The notes under the pieces: generated by a model
The model's input: only the letters and a program-made list of their open reading frames with translations
What the model was told of the DNA's origin: nothing
The model's database searches: none
Source: Sepiola atlantica
Lineage: Eukaryota; Mollusca; Cephalopoda; Sepiida; Sepiolidae
Length of the DNA stretch: 64,000 nucleotides
Direction: 5' to 3'
Assembly (NCBI GenBank): GCA_963556195.1
Contig: OY744531.1
Coordinates: 45,945,700 to 46,009,699, forward strand
Program-made: the position numbers and the translations under genes
Shown: positions 22,973 to 34,080 of the stretch, piece by piece
How positions within the stretch are numbered: the first letter of the stretch is position 1
Layout of the letters: the number at the start of each line of letters is the position of its first letter

Positions 22973-23532
22973 CGTGTGTTATTATAGATGTACATAGAGG
23001 GCAATGTGTTGTAATAGGAGAAATAAAACAAGACTGTTAAATTACGTTTGTAATAGCAGAATATATTTTTTTTATTTCATATGACCAGACTTAGGGCTTG
23101 ATACACGTGCTATACATTTTTGTCTGTTACCCATGAAACTCAAGGTATTAATGTCTGATAAAATTATTGTATAACATGATATAAATTTATATATATATAT
23201 ATATATATATAAGTTTGGGATATATTGTCCACAGCGGTTGGCGTATTAAAGTGAAACACTGAGTCGCTTTACATTGTTGAGTCTATGTCTTGAAATATCA
23301 ATCTGTGTGAGCTCTCTCATCGATGTTGTGCGCTCTCTTCCATAGATATAGCAGATACTACTACTATATGTATTAATCATACGTCTGTGGGTTTAATAAA
23401 GGGTTTAGTTCGAAATTGCGTACAAATTATATAGTTTCACTATTAGGTTTTGAAATTCAAAAAAATGCTATTGCAGAAAGAGGTTAGATCGGGCAAAACT
23501 TTATCAGTATAACAACCAAGATGAGAATAATA
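22973..23532. other. No gene seen; short (TA)n at 23188-23212
   Basis: AT-rich without recognisable features. Confidence 0.5.
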
Positions 23533-24098
23533 TTAGGTCGTTACAAACATAATAGCCACCTGAAGCGCTCGTGTTTAAAAGTCGTTTTAACACAGATTTT
23601 GTTTATTATTTCTGGTAAATTTTAACATATAATAATTAATCTGTTCCCAATAATAATTTGTAGCGTTTTTTTGGATAGAAAGTATTTTTAAAAGCATAGA
23701 AGATCCTCAATGATGAACATGCCAAAACATTACCTTCGCTTTTTCATGGTGCATCAGTTCAACTTGGACACAATGCTTCCGAAAATTCTGCCAATATCAG
23801 TAGGGCATAGGAAGATGACTCCACAAGCGATCAGACATTACGAAAGTGGTTCCAAAATTGTGTAGTGGAAATTAGAACGTTGAAGATGAAGAAGGTAGGG
23901 GACGGCCGTGTAATCTTGACAATGGACAATTGCAAGAACCTGTTGAGCAAAATCCACGTCAGTGTCAAAGAAATGTCCCAGACACGTGCTGTCAGCACTG
24001 CAACAGTTTCACGTCATTTACAGAGTATTGAAAGGCGAAAGAATTTTCATAAAATATGGACGTTTCTGAAATGGGACAATATTTTTGTAACGACCTTA
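23533..24098 (+). mobile_element. Internally deleted mariner with both terminal repeats
   Basis: The left end TTAGGTCGTTACAAA (23533) is matched by the right end TTTGTAACGACCTTA (about 24084-24098). Inside is the N-terminal transposase region, broken by a stop near the start: QLGHNASENSANIS, DDSTSDQTLRKWFQN, GRVILTMDNCK in the shifted frame, then VKEMSQTRAVSTATVSRHLQ and SIERRK. The last block is the second helix-turn-helix of mariner transposases. The sequence then jumps to the right end within about 80 bp, so the DDE domain is deleted. It is a non-autonomous derivative. Apparent ORFs at 23865 and 24056 are pieces of it. Collinear with 17790-18290. Confidence 0.8.
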
Positions 24099-25042
24099 TC
24101 GTTAAAACATTGCAAATAAATAAATCGGCACTTTCGTATTCAATCTGTAAATCAACACGACAAATTCAAATAACCATTTCTTATTTTACGGTTACCATTG
24201 TGAACATGATGCCATTTTATTATTTGCTGCAAAATACGAAGTAACATGACTGAGTATCCTCCATGCCCTACGATCTTAGGTCAAGGTGTTCGCTTTTTAT
24301 AGATGGTAATGTTCGTCCATTTAAAAACGGTATCAATCTATTTTTTTCTTTTGTCTACCTTCCGACTGGTTTCCTTGTATTTTGCCTTCAACGCATATTT
24401 TGCATAGTCACACACTTAGACGCTTAACATTACCAACAAATCTCAAGACTTTACATTATGATGTAATCTATACTAATACAATATATGTTTGTCTGTAAAC
24501 TGACTACTGTAAGGTTATAAGACATAGGAACTTAACATTTAGAAACTATATTCCCATACCCGTATATATAGCTTTAAGGTTGTCATACTAATCGTTTTCC
24601 ACATAAAGAGGTCACCCCTCCTCGTGAAAAAAACGTCTGTATATTTAATTTAGAATTCAAAGACTAATGCACTGAGAACGGAAAGAAAAACCTTTGGCAA
24701 TCTTTAAATTACAATGACAGACGCTCCACGCCCAACAGAAATTAAGTAATATCCACGCCTTTGGGGATATTCTATATGAAGTAATTTTCCACAACTTCTT
24801 TTTTTTTTAATTTAGATATAAAATAGTCTCATGAAAATCATTTTTCATCCGATGGTTTCCATGTGGAAGAAAACAGCTGTTTTTTGTGTACAATGCTTAT
24901 TTCTGTCACAAGGGACTGGAGACAGGAAAAGAAAGAAGTGTATTTCTCTCTAATATCAAAGAACGATTTAATGTCATGCACCGAATAGGAAAAGGCCCAG
25001 TATAAATCGTAATCGTAGCCGGATACGTGAACAATAATGGAT

Positions 25043-25044
<2 letters not shown>
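24099..25044. other. No gene seen
   Basis: AT-rich. A TGTTTGTCTGTAAACTGAC stretch near 24485 loosely resembles the head of repeats D3 and 20732, without further match. Confidence 0.45.
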
Positions 25045-25099
<55 letters not shown>

Positions 25100-25131
25100 G
25101 TGTGTGTGTGTGTGTGTGTGTGCGTGTGTGT
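25045..25131. repeat. (CA)n facing (TG)n microsatellite
   Basis: About 49 bp of CA, then ATATATG, then about 35 bp of TG, giving a long self-complementary block. Confidence 0.95.
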
Positions 25132-25460
25132 CATAAAAAGCTATTGACTTCTAATTCTGAAAGTAATGGGCTATTTTTGTTTTCACATCAATTTTTTCAT
25201 TTATGGCATATTTTGCCATTCTTAAAATACACATGATCATAGTCACGAAGAACAAATGTAGTATATATTATGAAGTCAAATATATAGGCAGATTTTTTTA
25301 ATGTTTTCAAATAAAACTTACAATTATGTGAAAAGCGCACCAATTAAGACTGGCAATTAAAGCTAGCATTCTAATGAAAGTTTCTACTTGACATATATGG
25401 AATATGGTTTGCTTATTTTACTGCACGTAGGTTTAAAGTGTTTTAGCAGACAAAACTGTA
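25132..25460. other. No gene seen
   Basis: AT-rich without recognisable features. Confidence 0.5.
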
Positions 25461-25465
25461 GAACA

Positions 25466-25492
25466 TATATATATATATACATATATATATGT

Positions 25493-25527
<35 letters not shown>
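25466..25527. repeat. Interrupted (TA)n microsatellite
   Basis: TA tract broken by CATATATATATGTTGCA. Confidence 0.9.
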
Positions 25528-25529
<2 letters not shown>

Positions 25530-25869
25530 TTGATTCTATAATAAAGATAAATGTGTATTAATCTGTATATTTATATAAATAAAAATATCTACTTTCATTC
25601 TGTCACGCAAAAGTTAGCGAGTAAAAACTGTGCCTCTTTTTAGTTTCCAGACAAAAGCATTACAATTTGTGAAGAGAAGCGAGCAAGAAAATAACAAGTC
25701 AGACAGCCACCATAGAATTACTCCACTGCCTCAAATCTACCACTCTATGATACAAAGTCAACCGTGAGTGTTTTTTTGTAGGCCATCAGAAATGAAAATA
25801 ATAATTTATGTAATGAAATCAAATTTTGCCATTTTGGACGAAAGGTTCACACTAATATATATTCTATAC
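25528..25869. other. No gene seen
   Basis: AT-rich without recognisable features. Confidence 0.5.
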
Positions 25870-26170
25870 TTCAATTCACTTCAAACAAGGCACACTGCCA
25901 GTGATCCTTAAGGGGCTACTATGAATTAAAGACCAGATTTATAGGGTATCCTAACTGCGAAATTTTGCAGGAAGATGCTTGTTTACATTACATTTAAATT
26001 TGTGCATGTTGGTACAGTATAGGAAACAGGGAGCACGGATGGAATTCCAAAGGCGAGAAATTCGAGGAAATAAACTTTCCGGCATCTGGGGACCTCTACA
26101 ATGAATAGTATGATTTTTATGCTTGTCCGGTGTGTCGATGGTATATATGTTAAGGGGGCACACGTTCACA
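25870..26170 (-). pseudogene. LINE ORF2 C-terminus, family L2, minus strand
   Basis: On the minus strand the frame reads NIYTIDTPDKHKNHTIHC, PQMPESLFPRISRLWNSI, CFLYCTNMHKFKCNVNKHLP. The FPRxxRLWNSLP...F...FKxxVNKHL pattern is the conserved C-terminal end of CR1/Jockey-type LINE polyproteins, just before the stop and a short 3' UTR. Downstream the non-coding part (GATCCTTAAGGGGCTACT on the plus strand) resembles 35940-36010 and 51360-51440. The piece is 5'-truncated: no RT or endonuclease. It abuts the minisatellite that starts near 26168. Confidence 0.75.
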
Positions 26171-27150
26171 TCTAAGCTTCTTATATTAATACGTATTACC
26201 GTTCACATTGTTAGCTCCTCATATTTACGTATTACCGTTCACAATTGTAGCTTCTAATATGTATCCGTATTATTGTTTACATTTTAAGTTTTCATATGTA
26301 TACGTTATACCTTTCCCATGTTCATCAATTCATAGCTATATGTGTAGTCTTTCACAATTTTAGCTTCTCATATGGATACGTAGTACCGTTCACGTTCTTA
26401 GCTTCTCATATATATTCGTATTATATCTTACATATTTAGTTTCGCATATGTATACGTATTAAAGTTCACATTTTTGCTTCTCATATGTATACGTATTACC
26501 GATCACATGCTTAGATTCTAATATGTATACGTATTACCGTTCACATGTTTAGATTCTAATATTTATTCGTATTACCTTTAACATTTTAGCTTCTCATATG
26601 TATACGTATTACCGTCACATTTTCAGCTACTCATGTGTGTACATATTACTGTTCACATTTTTAGCTTTTCATATGTATACGTATTATCGTTCACATTTTC
26701 AGCTTCTCATATGTGTACATATTACTGTTCACAGTTTTAGCTTCTCATATGTTTACGTATAGCTGTTCACATTTTTAGCTTTTCGTATGTATACGTATTA
26801 TCGTTCAGATTTTTAGCTTTTTATATGTATACGTATTACTGTTCACATTTTTAGCTTTGTAGATGTTTACTTATTACCGTTCAAATTTTCATTTTCTCGT
26901 ATGTATACGTATTGTCATTTACATCTTTAGCTTCTTATATGTATACGTATTACCTTTCCCATTGTTTGCTCCTCATACGTATACGTATTACAGTTTACAT
27001 GTTTTGCTTCTCATATTCATACGTATTATTGTGCACATTTTAGGCTTCTCATATGTATACGTATTACCGTTCACATTTTAGGCTTCTCATATGTATACTT
27101 ATTACCATTCACATTTTTAGGTTCTTTTATGTATACGTAATACATTTGTT
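26168..27150. repeat. Minisatellite, about two dozen ~38 bp units
   Basis: Units repeat the order CTTCTCATATGTATACGTAT, TACCGTTCACATTTTTAG with point changes and small indels across nearly 1 kb. Each unit contains CATATG and GTATAC-type self-complementary hexamers (CATATGTATACGTAT). The interior is more regular than the edges. Ile/Tyr/Val-rich ORFs across it are artefacts. There is no protospacer-like unique spacer, so it is not a CRISPR array. Confidence 0.95.
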
Positions 27151-27294
27151 ATAATAAAGAAGGTTGTTTACGTTTGAATTAAGTATTTTACAAGTTTTTT
27201 TATCTAATACTGTTATTACTACATTAAAGTATATGGTCAAAGAAAGATCTCTGTTGCACATCGCGTTTATTTTAATCTCGACACTTTTTGACAT

Positions 27295-27296
<2 letters not shown>
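27151..27296. other. No gene seen
   Basis: Short AT-rich gap. Confidence 0.5.

Positions 27297-27328
<32 letters not shown>
27297..27328. repeat. (TA)n tract, left of a MITE
   Basis: Left half of a TA tract split by the element at 27329-27711. Confidence 0.95.
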
Positions 27329-27331
<3 letters not shown>

Positions 27332-27708
27332 GGTGGGCAAAAATAAGGGTCCTATTTTTAAAAATTCATAACTTTTTTATTTATTGATTTTTTTTTTTTT
27401 TTTTTTAGAATAAGTAAAGGACCCCTTCCGAAGCAAGCATGAGCCGTATTAGCCCTAAGGAACGTACCCTCATTTAGAAAACATTATTTTTGCTTAAAAA
27501 ACTCAAAACAGTGTAAAAAACAATACTTTAGTTTTTGTAAGTTTTAAGAAGTGTTTTTCAGCTTAAATTTGTTTTGTTTATTTCAAAAAATCTCGGAAGG
27601 GTCAGTCTACACACACATAAAGTTTGGTGAGTTTAACTTTTATTTTGTGGAAGTTATTCAAATTCAAGTTATTCAAATTTAAAGATAGGACCCTTATTTT
27701 GGCCCACC

Positions 27709-27711
<3 letters not shown>
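27329..27711. mobile_element. Tc1/mariner-type MITE inserted in a (TA)n tract
   Basis: The left end is CAGGGTGGGCAAAAATAAG, GGTCCTA; the right end is TAGGACCCTTATTTTGGC, CCACCCTG. These inverted repeats of about 34 bp have very few mismatches. The 383 bp element has no ORF, is AT-rich inside, and is flanked by TA on both sides, as expected for Tc1/mariner target choice. CAGGGTGG starts are common in this superfamily. Its ends differ from the mariner at 23533, so it depends on a different transposase, none of which is in this window. Confidence 0.85.

Positions 27712-27767
<56 letters not shown>
27712..27767. repeat. (TA)n tract, right of the MITE
   Basis: Right half of the interrupted TA tract. 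Confidence 0.95.
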
Positions 27768-27771
<4 letters not shown>

Positions 27772-27789
27772 AAATAAACTAATACACAG

Positions 27790-27905
27790 ACAGCTGTTTT
27801 ATCGTCTACTATCCCTCAGTTTGGCTAGCTGAAGCGATATCTGAAACCCGGACATCACTGGCTTACGTCCGGTATTCTACCGACTTAACTACCAACCTTT
27901 ACTGC
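27790..27905 (-). repeat. tRNA-like SINE head, minus strand
   Basis: On the minus strand: TAGTTAAGTCGG (A box, 27880-27891), an anticodon-arm-like CCGGACGTAAGCCAGTG, TGTCCGG hairpin, then GGGTTTCAGATATC (degenerate B box, about 27838-27850). The order and spacing are tRNA-like, but the acceptor stem does not close. Confidence 0.6.
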
Positions 27906-29046
27906 TCTTGGAATACATTATATCGTATAAAATGAAATTATTTTTTTTTACATTTTGTACGATATTAATAACATTAAGTACTCACTTTCTGTTACGGAAG
28001 GGTATTGCTTTTACACAATCTTGACTTATTCTTATATGTTTTTTGTCTTATGTACGTTGTTCGGTCGGCTAATAATAGAAAATATTACACTGGAAAGGGA
28101 AGGCTTAAAATGTTAGAACATTTAGTACTAATGGTATGTTTACATACTTTAATTTCGAACAATAATTTAAAAGAAGATATCAATAAGTTATGAAATCAAT
28201 AATGACATCAAATTATTTCAAAATATGCGGTTAGTTTCCCCTTCAGAACAACCGTTAAACTGTGATATCGCAACATACATACACGCGCGTTTCTACTACT
28301 CTGCTTTATATAGAAAGGTGTGTGGGTATATGAACAGGCTAATTAACAAACTATGTTCAAAAATGTGTTATCACTTCTATTTAAATTGTGTGTTAATTTT
28401 ATGCAGCACCCAGTTGATTGTTGATGTATTATAATTCAGGGAATAATATTGAAAATATTTTCAGTGTGTTGTTTCTTTCAGATAGCGAATTTCATTGGCG
28501 TATTTTACGCATTCCCTTAAAAATAAAAAAAACGGCAACATTTTCGTTCAATCCGATTCCTGTTAGTTACATCGAATCGCCATTCAATATGTATCGGAAT
28601 TCGATTAAAAAACAACGTAAGTGCATTTCTAGTTAACAAAGCGAATCTTTGGTAACGTGAAATAAAGAAGAAACCGAATAAAAGCTTCCAACAGGGGAAA
28701 CCGATTCATATGCACTTTAAACAAAAAACAGCCACAACCCAGCATTTTGGAAGAAGACGGTCACAAAGAAAATAAGACGCAAAATAAAATACAATGCATA
28801 TAAAAAAGATTCGGCTTTTAACTCCATCAACAATCTGTCAAAGTTTGTCTTTTCTTTGCAGTTAACTGACTGAAACGGAAGTAGTTAAGCGGCATTCAAT
28901 TCGGTTTTCTATATTTAAAACCGTTCTTGAAAGTTACGGATCGTTTTTTCATGTATCCGTCATTGCGATGATAATGATATATTAAACTAGCAGAGCTACC
29001 CAGTGTGGCCTGTGTCGTCGGAATTACACGTCTACACGTAATTATA
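27906..29046. other. No gene seen
   Basis: Three adjacent plus-strand ORFs of 62-72 codons (28005-28636) lack recognisable motifs and are read as chance frames. Confidence 0.45.
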
Positions 29047-29351
29047 CTGCTCGACCACATCTACGAGGATATCTTAAATCGCTACGGCATTGCACCGATT
29101 GAGGGCAAGATGAGAGAATGACAGCTCAGATGTTTTGGACATGTGCTGAGAAACAATAACGACACCGTCGTGAGACCTGCCTTTGCAATCGAAGTCGCTG
29201 GAAAACGACCGATGTATAGGCCGATTATGAGAGAGGCAGACACCCTGCACAAAGTCCTCTGTTAAACCGGCATTGACATTGACCAAACCTGTTAGCGTTT
29301 CATGTGCAGAAAAAAAGTCCATCATTGTGTACTCCATCGTAGCTCGTATTA
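29047..29351 (+). pseudogene. LINE reverse-transcriptase C-terminal tail, with stops
   Basis: One frame reads LLDHIYEDILNRYGIAPI, then (after a TGA) QLRCFGHVLRNNNDTVV, FAIEVAGKRPMYRPIMR, EADTLHKVLC, then a TAA, TGIDIDQTC, TAG, RFMCRKKVHHCVLHRSSY. The RLRWFGHV-L-R...GKRPxGRP...DTLHKDL order is the conserved tail found after the RT domain of RTE/CR1-like LINEs. At least three in-frame stops show it is dead. The minus-strand ORF over the same bases is a shadow. Upstream RT is absent. Confidence 0.75.
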
Positions 29352-30660
29352 ATACATAAATAAACAGAAGAAGAATGTGTTCGTGTCGTAATAATTGATT
29401 GTATTTTTTCATTGCTTCTGTAAATTCAATACGACACATGTTGCTTTTATTGCTAAAATTAAATGTTATTGGCGAACAATGTGCTATGAAGATAATGTAA
29501 TGTTAATACGTTACCAAAATGTATTTCAAAGGGGTTGGAACTTACCTGAAAAGAAAGAAAAAAATATTTAGCGAATCAAAATATCTCACATATATCCAGT
29601 TATACAAACAATTAAAAACAGCAAGATTTATGATTAAACATTGGCAGGTAAATACACTTGTAAGCATTTAGTTGAATCACGTTCGTAAGAAGATTTAAAC
29701 GTAAACAGGATGCATCGTAGATTAGCGGTTAGCAGGGTTTAGGGAGTTAACAATTTGGATAATTGTCTAGCATGAAGACCAAAACTTAGCGGATATAAGG
29801 TCAGACAAAGACGATATAAAAGGAAGATCAGAGTCTGGATAGAACAAACAAATGTTCCAGACATATCGAGATGTCCTGAAATCGGGGTTGATGTGGGTTT
29901 AAGGGGTTTTCTACTGTCCCCCTTCTCCCCCATTTTGATTTATTTTACAGTCCAAATACGAACTCGGCTAAATAAAACCATCTTCTTCAATAAGGAATCT
30001 GGCCATTGATTAATTATATTAGGTATATTTTGTGTTTGCCGGACCGCCTTTGATTGCAGTGTGAGGTGGTCGACCGCCAGGAAGATCACCACGAGACGCA
30101 CCAACATCGAGAGATGTGATGCTTCTTCACCTCTTCTAATAAGGTATTCGCGTAAACTACTGTTTACAGAGGTTCTTAATACAGTGATTATATCATGGAT
30201 TCATAAGATGCGAGAAGAAAGACCTTATGTTTTTTCAACAAAACCACTCTGCCTCATCACATAAGGCTATAGCAACGCAACATTAGATGGCAGATATGTT
30301 TCAATACCATATAAACCCTGGCATTTGGCCTCTTAGATACCAAGATCTTACCCCATCGAAAGCCTTCGTATAGATCATCGTTCTAGAAGAGGTTAATAAG
30401 TAGCCTCATAACACCAAAGTGTCCCTAAAACCCTGAATAGACAGAGTTATGAGCAATATGAACACAAATCAATTGATCCGATGATGTAGGCGATTCAGAC
30501 CTCGCATAGAATCGTTATTGAAGGTTGAAGATACTTCATTGAATAAAGTTACAAAACATGTTATTCTTATTCCCAAATCTTTTTCCATATAAAAACATTG
30601 TTAACTGTTTCTGCGATTATTTTTGTTCAAGAATAAAAATGTTCTCAAATAGTATACGCC
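29352..30660. other. No gene seen
   Basis: Read on both strands; no domain, RNA gene or repeat partner recognised. Confidence 0.45.
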
Positions 30661-30663
30661 CTT

Positions 30664-30727
<64 letters not shown>
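30664..30727. repeat. (TA)n microsatellite
   Basis: About 62 bp of TA. Confidence 0.95.
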
Positions 30728-30729
<2 letters not shown>

Positions 30730-31555
30730 CGGAAAATTGAATAACGTTAAAAACGCCATTTTGGTTGATGGTCATATTGTTTTTTAAGTACGCCAATGTC
30801 TGCTGATTTATGATATTTAAAAGATGACTATTTCGAGAATAGAATCGGATTACTTCATTATAAGCGATATGAAATCGTGAACAATAGTTTTATATAAAAA
30901 AGTGAAACAAAAAGCCGAAGGATTGTCACATAGAGCGTAAAGAAGTAAAAAGATAATAAATATCTCAGGCGAAAGAAACAAAATATTGAAAAAATATGAG
31001 CAGAAAAGGTAACAGTAAATAAAATAAAACATAAATAAATTCTGGAACAAAATTTATAAAGAAAACTGTTCGTAAATAGATAAGTATAAAAACGAAAATT
31101 GTTTGAATAAAAACGAAGCGAAGAAAAGATAAGAATGATTTAAAAAAAAAGAAAAACGGAAAAAATAACGGAGTCAACACAAAAACAGGAACAGGAATAC
31201 AAAATGAAGCGTCAAAATGAACAAGAAAAATACGATGCGATATATTTGTCTTCTAGCAAGGAAGAGAAGACCGAAAACGTCTAAGAAATTGCTGAAAGTC
31301 TTTCACATGCAAGTGGTACGTATATATTGTACATTTTAAAGAGAGGAACACTGAAAACTGAAAATTTTTATAAAATATGGAATTGTTTTCGGCAGACGCA
31401 TTTTTCTGAATAATTAATTGCCACAGTATGTCACCGAAGAGGAAAGCATGGAATAAAAATATCAATTTGTGTTACCTTGTATTATTTCAATCTATTTATG
31501 AAATAGCTTTTAGGTTCTATTCTAATTCATCTCTAAGATACCTTTTGCGTTATCA
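30728..31555. other. No gene seen; A-rich on the plus strand
   Basis: Strand-biased A/T composition makes Phe-rich minus-strand ORFs here; they are composition artefacts. Confidence 0.5.
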
Positions 31556-31645
31556 TAGAAAAGTTTTTTTAATAATAGGTATAACACTTTGCTATATAGC
31601 CATTTGGGAGTTCTCACAATTTAGTGTGATTTTTAATACTAATAT
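31556..31645 (+). repeat. Short direct repeat D5, left copy
   Basis: AAAAGTTTTTTTAATAAT, then TATATAGCCATTTG and TTAGTGTGAT match 33990-34065 in the same orientation. The LINE relic lies between the two copies. Confidence 0.5.
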
Positions 31646-31794
31646 CACTAATATTGCATCTTATCAATGGTCGGTGGCCACTCAAGGATAAAGAGATATT
31701 CAGTTGGACGATGATCGCAACAACGAAAAGATTAGACATAATAGGTTGAATTGGCAAAACATTACTTAAAAGGAATTGATTATGCAAGACAACA

Positions 31795-31940
31795 GCTCAG
31801 CAAGTATTTGTTTACATTAGACTTGAATACGACTATGTTATAGTCGATTGAGAAGAAGCCTCGTGGTATTTTGTTTGACAGATGGAATGTTCTAGGAAAT
31901 AAACTTTTTTCATAGAAGTTCCGTTTGGTTTATGGTACAG
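31795..31940 (+). repeat. SINE-like family S2, copy 1
   Basis: CAAGTATTTGTTTACATTAG, ACGACTATGTTATAGTCG, AGAAGCCTCGTGGTATTTTG and CATAGAAGTTCCGTTTGG recur at 52815-52965 and, inverted, at 53410-53492. Ends at a GA tract. Confidence 0.7.
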
Positions 31941-31948
31941 CGATAGAA

Positions 31949-31990
31949 AGAGAGAGAGAGAGAGAAAGAGAGAGAGCGAGAGAGAGAAGA
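31949..31990. repeat. (GA)n microsatellite
   Basis: Imperfect GA tract of about 40 bp. Confidence 0.9.
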
Positions 31991-32409
31991 AAGTTCTGTA
32001 CTGTAGTTGTAGCTCGCGAATGTGAATGTTTTAGAGTTGGGGACAGGGATTCGAGAGAACCTACAATGAACATAACGATATAGTACAGAGCAGCTAGTAA
32101 TATCTCTTCTGTGTGGAAGAGATTGTGGGAATAGACGAGATCACCTCCACTAGATTGCGAAGTCGATTTTGTACTTTACCAAGGTAAGAAAGAGTGCACC
32201 GAGCGACACCTTCGTAGCTATGACAACATTAATTCATCTTAGGATGTATCTGGCTTAAATACGTAGAGGATTGCGTAAGAAGTGAAGTATTTTTTGGAAC
32301 GGTAGAATGATCAAACTATTTTATCAGCTAACTTGGCAACATATTTTTTTAATGAAAATCTCTCCAGACAATGCATTAAGTCACTTCATGTAAGGAGCTA
32401 ACAATAACA
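31991..32409. other. No gene seen; may hold the LINE 3' UTR
   Basis: No coding match. By position it could be 3' UTR of the minus-strand LINE, which is unproven. Confidence 0.4.
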
Positions 32410-33890
32410 AATATGATTATCGCAAAGTCAGGAGATTATAAGTAGGAGGTAAACAGTCAGCAGGAAGAGAGTTCGACAAGCCTGCAGTTCTTAGAAGCTA
32501 CTGGAATATGAAGATGTATTACAACTAGGCGGCAAAATAGCGAATTGATGGAGACCATTAGACCAACGAGTCAAACGAGCTTGAACAAAAGAAGCAGGGA
32601 ACAGATCACATAATTCTGAAAGATACATTCCATGATAGTATTTATAGAAAAGACTGAGACTAGCAACATCACCTCTGCGAGAGAGAGGGTGTAGAGAAGA
32701 AGAAAAGGTATGGCCAATCAAATTACAGATACGTTTCGGCTCCTTATTAAGAACCCTAAAATGGGACAGAGGTTCACCAGCTTAAATATGACAACAGTAC
32801 TCTATACATGGTCTGATTGTAGATTTGTAGAGATAGAGAATAGGCTCAGGTTTGAGAAAGTGTTTGGAACGATAAAGAGAACCAACTTTACGAAAAGCAG
32901 AAAGATCAATGGATCTAATGTATGAACTCTTAGAAAGATTTGATGAGAGAGAAAGACGAATAAGTTTTAGAGTCAATTTCTTTTTAAGACCAGAGTCAAC
33001 CATGAAGAACAGGGACACGCCTACGATTGAAAGACACGAGCTGAGTCTTAACTGGATTAAATGAAACCAGCCATTTCGTACCCCAATCCACAACTGAATC
33101 CAGGTTAACTTCTAGATCAGCTGCATATTTCGAATGATCCGAGGGAAATTGGTGATAAGCAACACCAGCATAGAGAGTGATATATCAACATAGATGTTAA
33201 TTTTCTTAACAATATTCTCTTGCAGATAATTGATATAGAGAATAAACAGTGTTGGGTCTAGAATAGAGCCCTGAAGGACACTAGCATCGATAGGGAAAGA
33301 GAAAGAAGAAACACCGTTCAAAGTTACTCGCAAGCTTCGATCAGAAAGAAAAGATCTAATAATGTCAAGCACCTCACCGCCAATATTATAACCTTGAAGT
33401 TTGTGTAGGGGACAAGAATGCAACACTCTGTCAAACGCCTTCGAAATGTCAAGCGCAGTTGCTCTACCCTCTCATGAATTATCCATAAACCGACAGATCC
33501 GCTCAGTTACAACAGTTAAACGATCAGCAGTTGAACGAAAACCATGAAAGCCATACTGAACATCACTAAAGAGGCCCAGCCTTTCCAGAAAATGAACAAG
33601 TTTGCCGTTTGCCAAACTTTAGAAAACCTTGCTACTAACGGAGAGGAGACTACCCGGACGATACTAAGTTGGATCAGATCGATCACCAGCATTTCTAAAG
33701 ATAGGGACAACAGAGGACTCCTTCCAACAAGAATGGAAACAGGACTTAAACAAACAGAGATTGAATAATTTAGAGAGGATAGAAGAAAGTGCATGGGCAT
33801 AACGCTTGGGAACAACACTTTGATGTAAGTCTTTCATCTTAGGCCAACACAAGGGTCTTCCTCGAGGAGAGAGACATTCATTTAAACTGT
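32410..33890 (-). pseudogene. LINE reverse transcriptase relic (Jockey/CR1-like), minus strand
   Basis: The element copied its own RNA into the genome when active. In one frame from 33852: YAHALSSILSKLFNLCL, CWKESSVVPIFRNAGDRSDP, stop (33664-33666), YRPGSLLSVSSKVF, stop (33619-33621), LVHFLERLGLFSDVQYGF, stop (33472-33474), then the intact catalytic LDISKAFD (33430-33456), LHKLQGYNIGG, LQGSILDPTLFILYIN. The second catalytic motif, normally YADD, reads YVDI (33181-33192), so activity is lost. After frameshifts: VDWGTKWLVSFNPVKTQLV, LSKSSYIRSIDLSAFRK, YKSTIRPCIEYC, NLIGHTFSSSLHPLSRRG, ARLTRWSNGLHQFAI, SLPADCLPPTYNLLTL. The endonuclease and ORF1 are missing. The RT core order is certain; the clade is inferred. 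Confidence 0.9.
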
Positions 33891-34080
33891 GATAGTGATC
33901 CTTATAGTTTTGATACTCTTACATTATCATTAATTACTCATACATGGCTACTCCTAATGACTATTAATTATGCTTTTTATGTAACCATGAAAGGGTTTTT
34001 AATAATGATTACATCCCTTTTCCATATAGCCATTTGTTTTCTTCCAAGTTACTGTGATAGTGATCCTATAGTTTTTGCTT
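33886..34080 (+). repeat. Direct repeat block including D5 right copy
   Basis: ACTGTGATAGTGATCC with TATAGTTTT occurs at 33886 and again at 34053. Between them AAAGGGTTTTTAATAAT and CCATATAGCCATTTG match 31556-31645. It may mark the 5' boundary of the LINE insertion or a separate repeat. Confidence 0.5.

Noticed and set aside
26168..27150. CRISPR-like array
   Set aside because: Units are continuous degenerate tandem copies without unique spacers or cas genes, and the DNA is eukaryotic.
28005..28636. Three neighbouring plus-strand ORFs as a small gene
   Set aside because: They are in different frames, lack motifs and have the composition of the surrounding AT-rich DNA.
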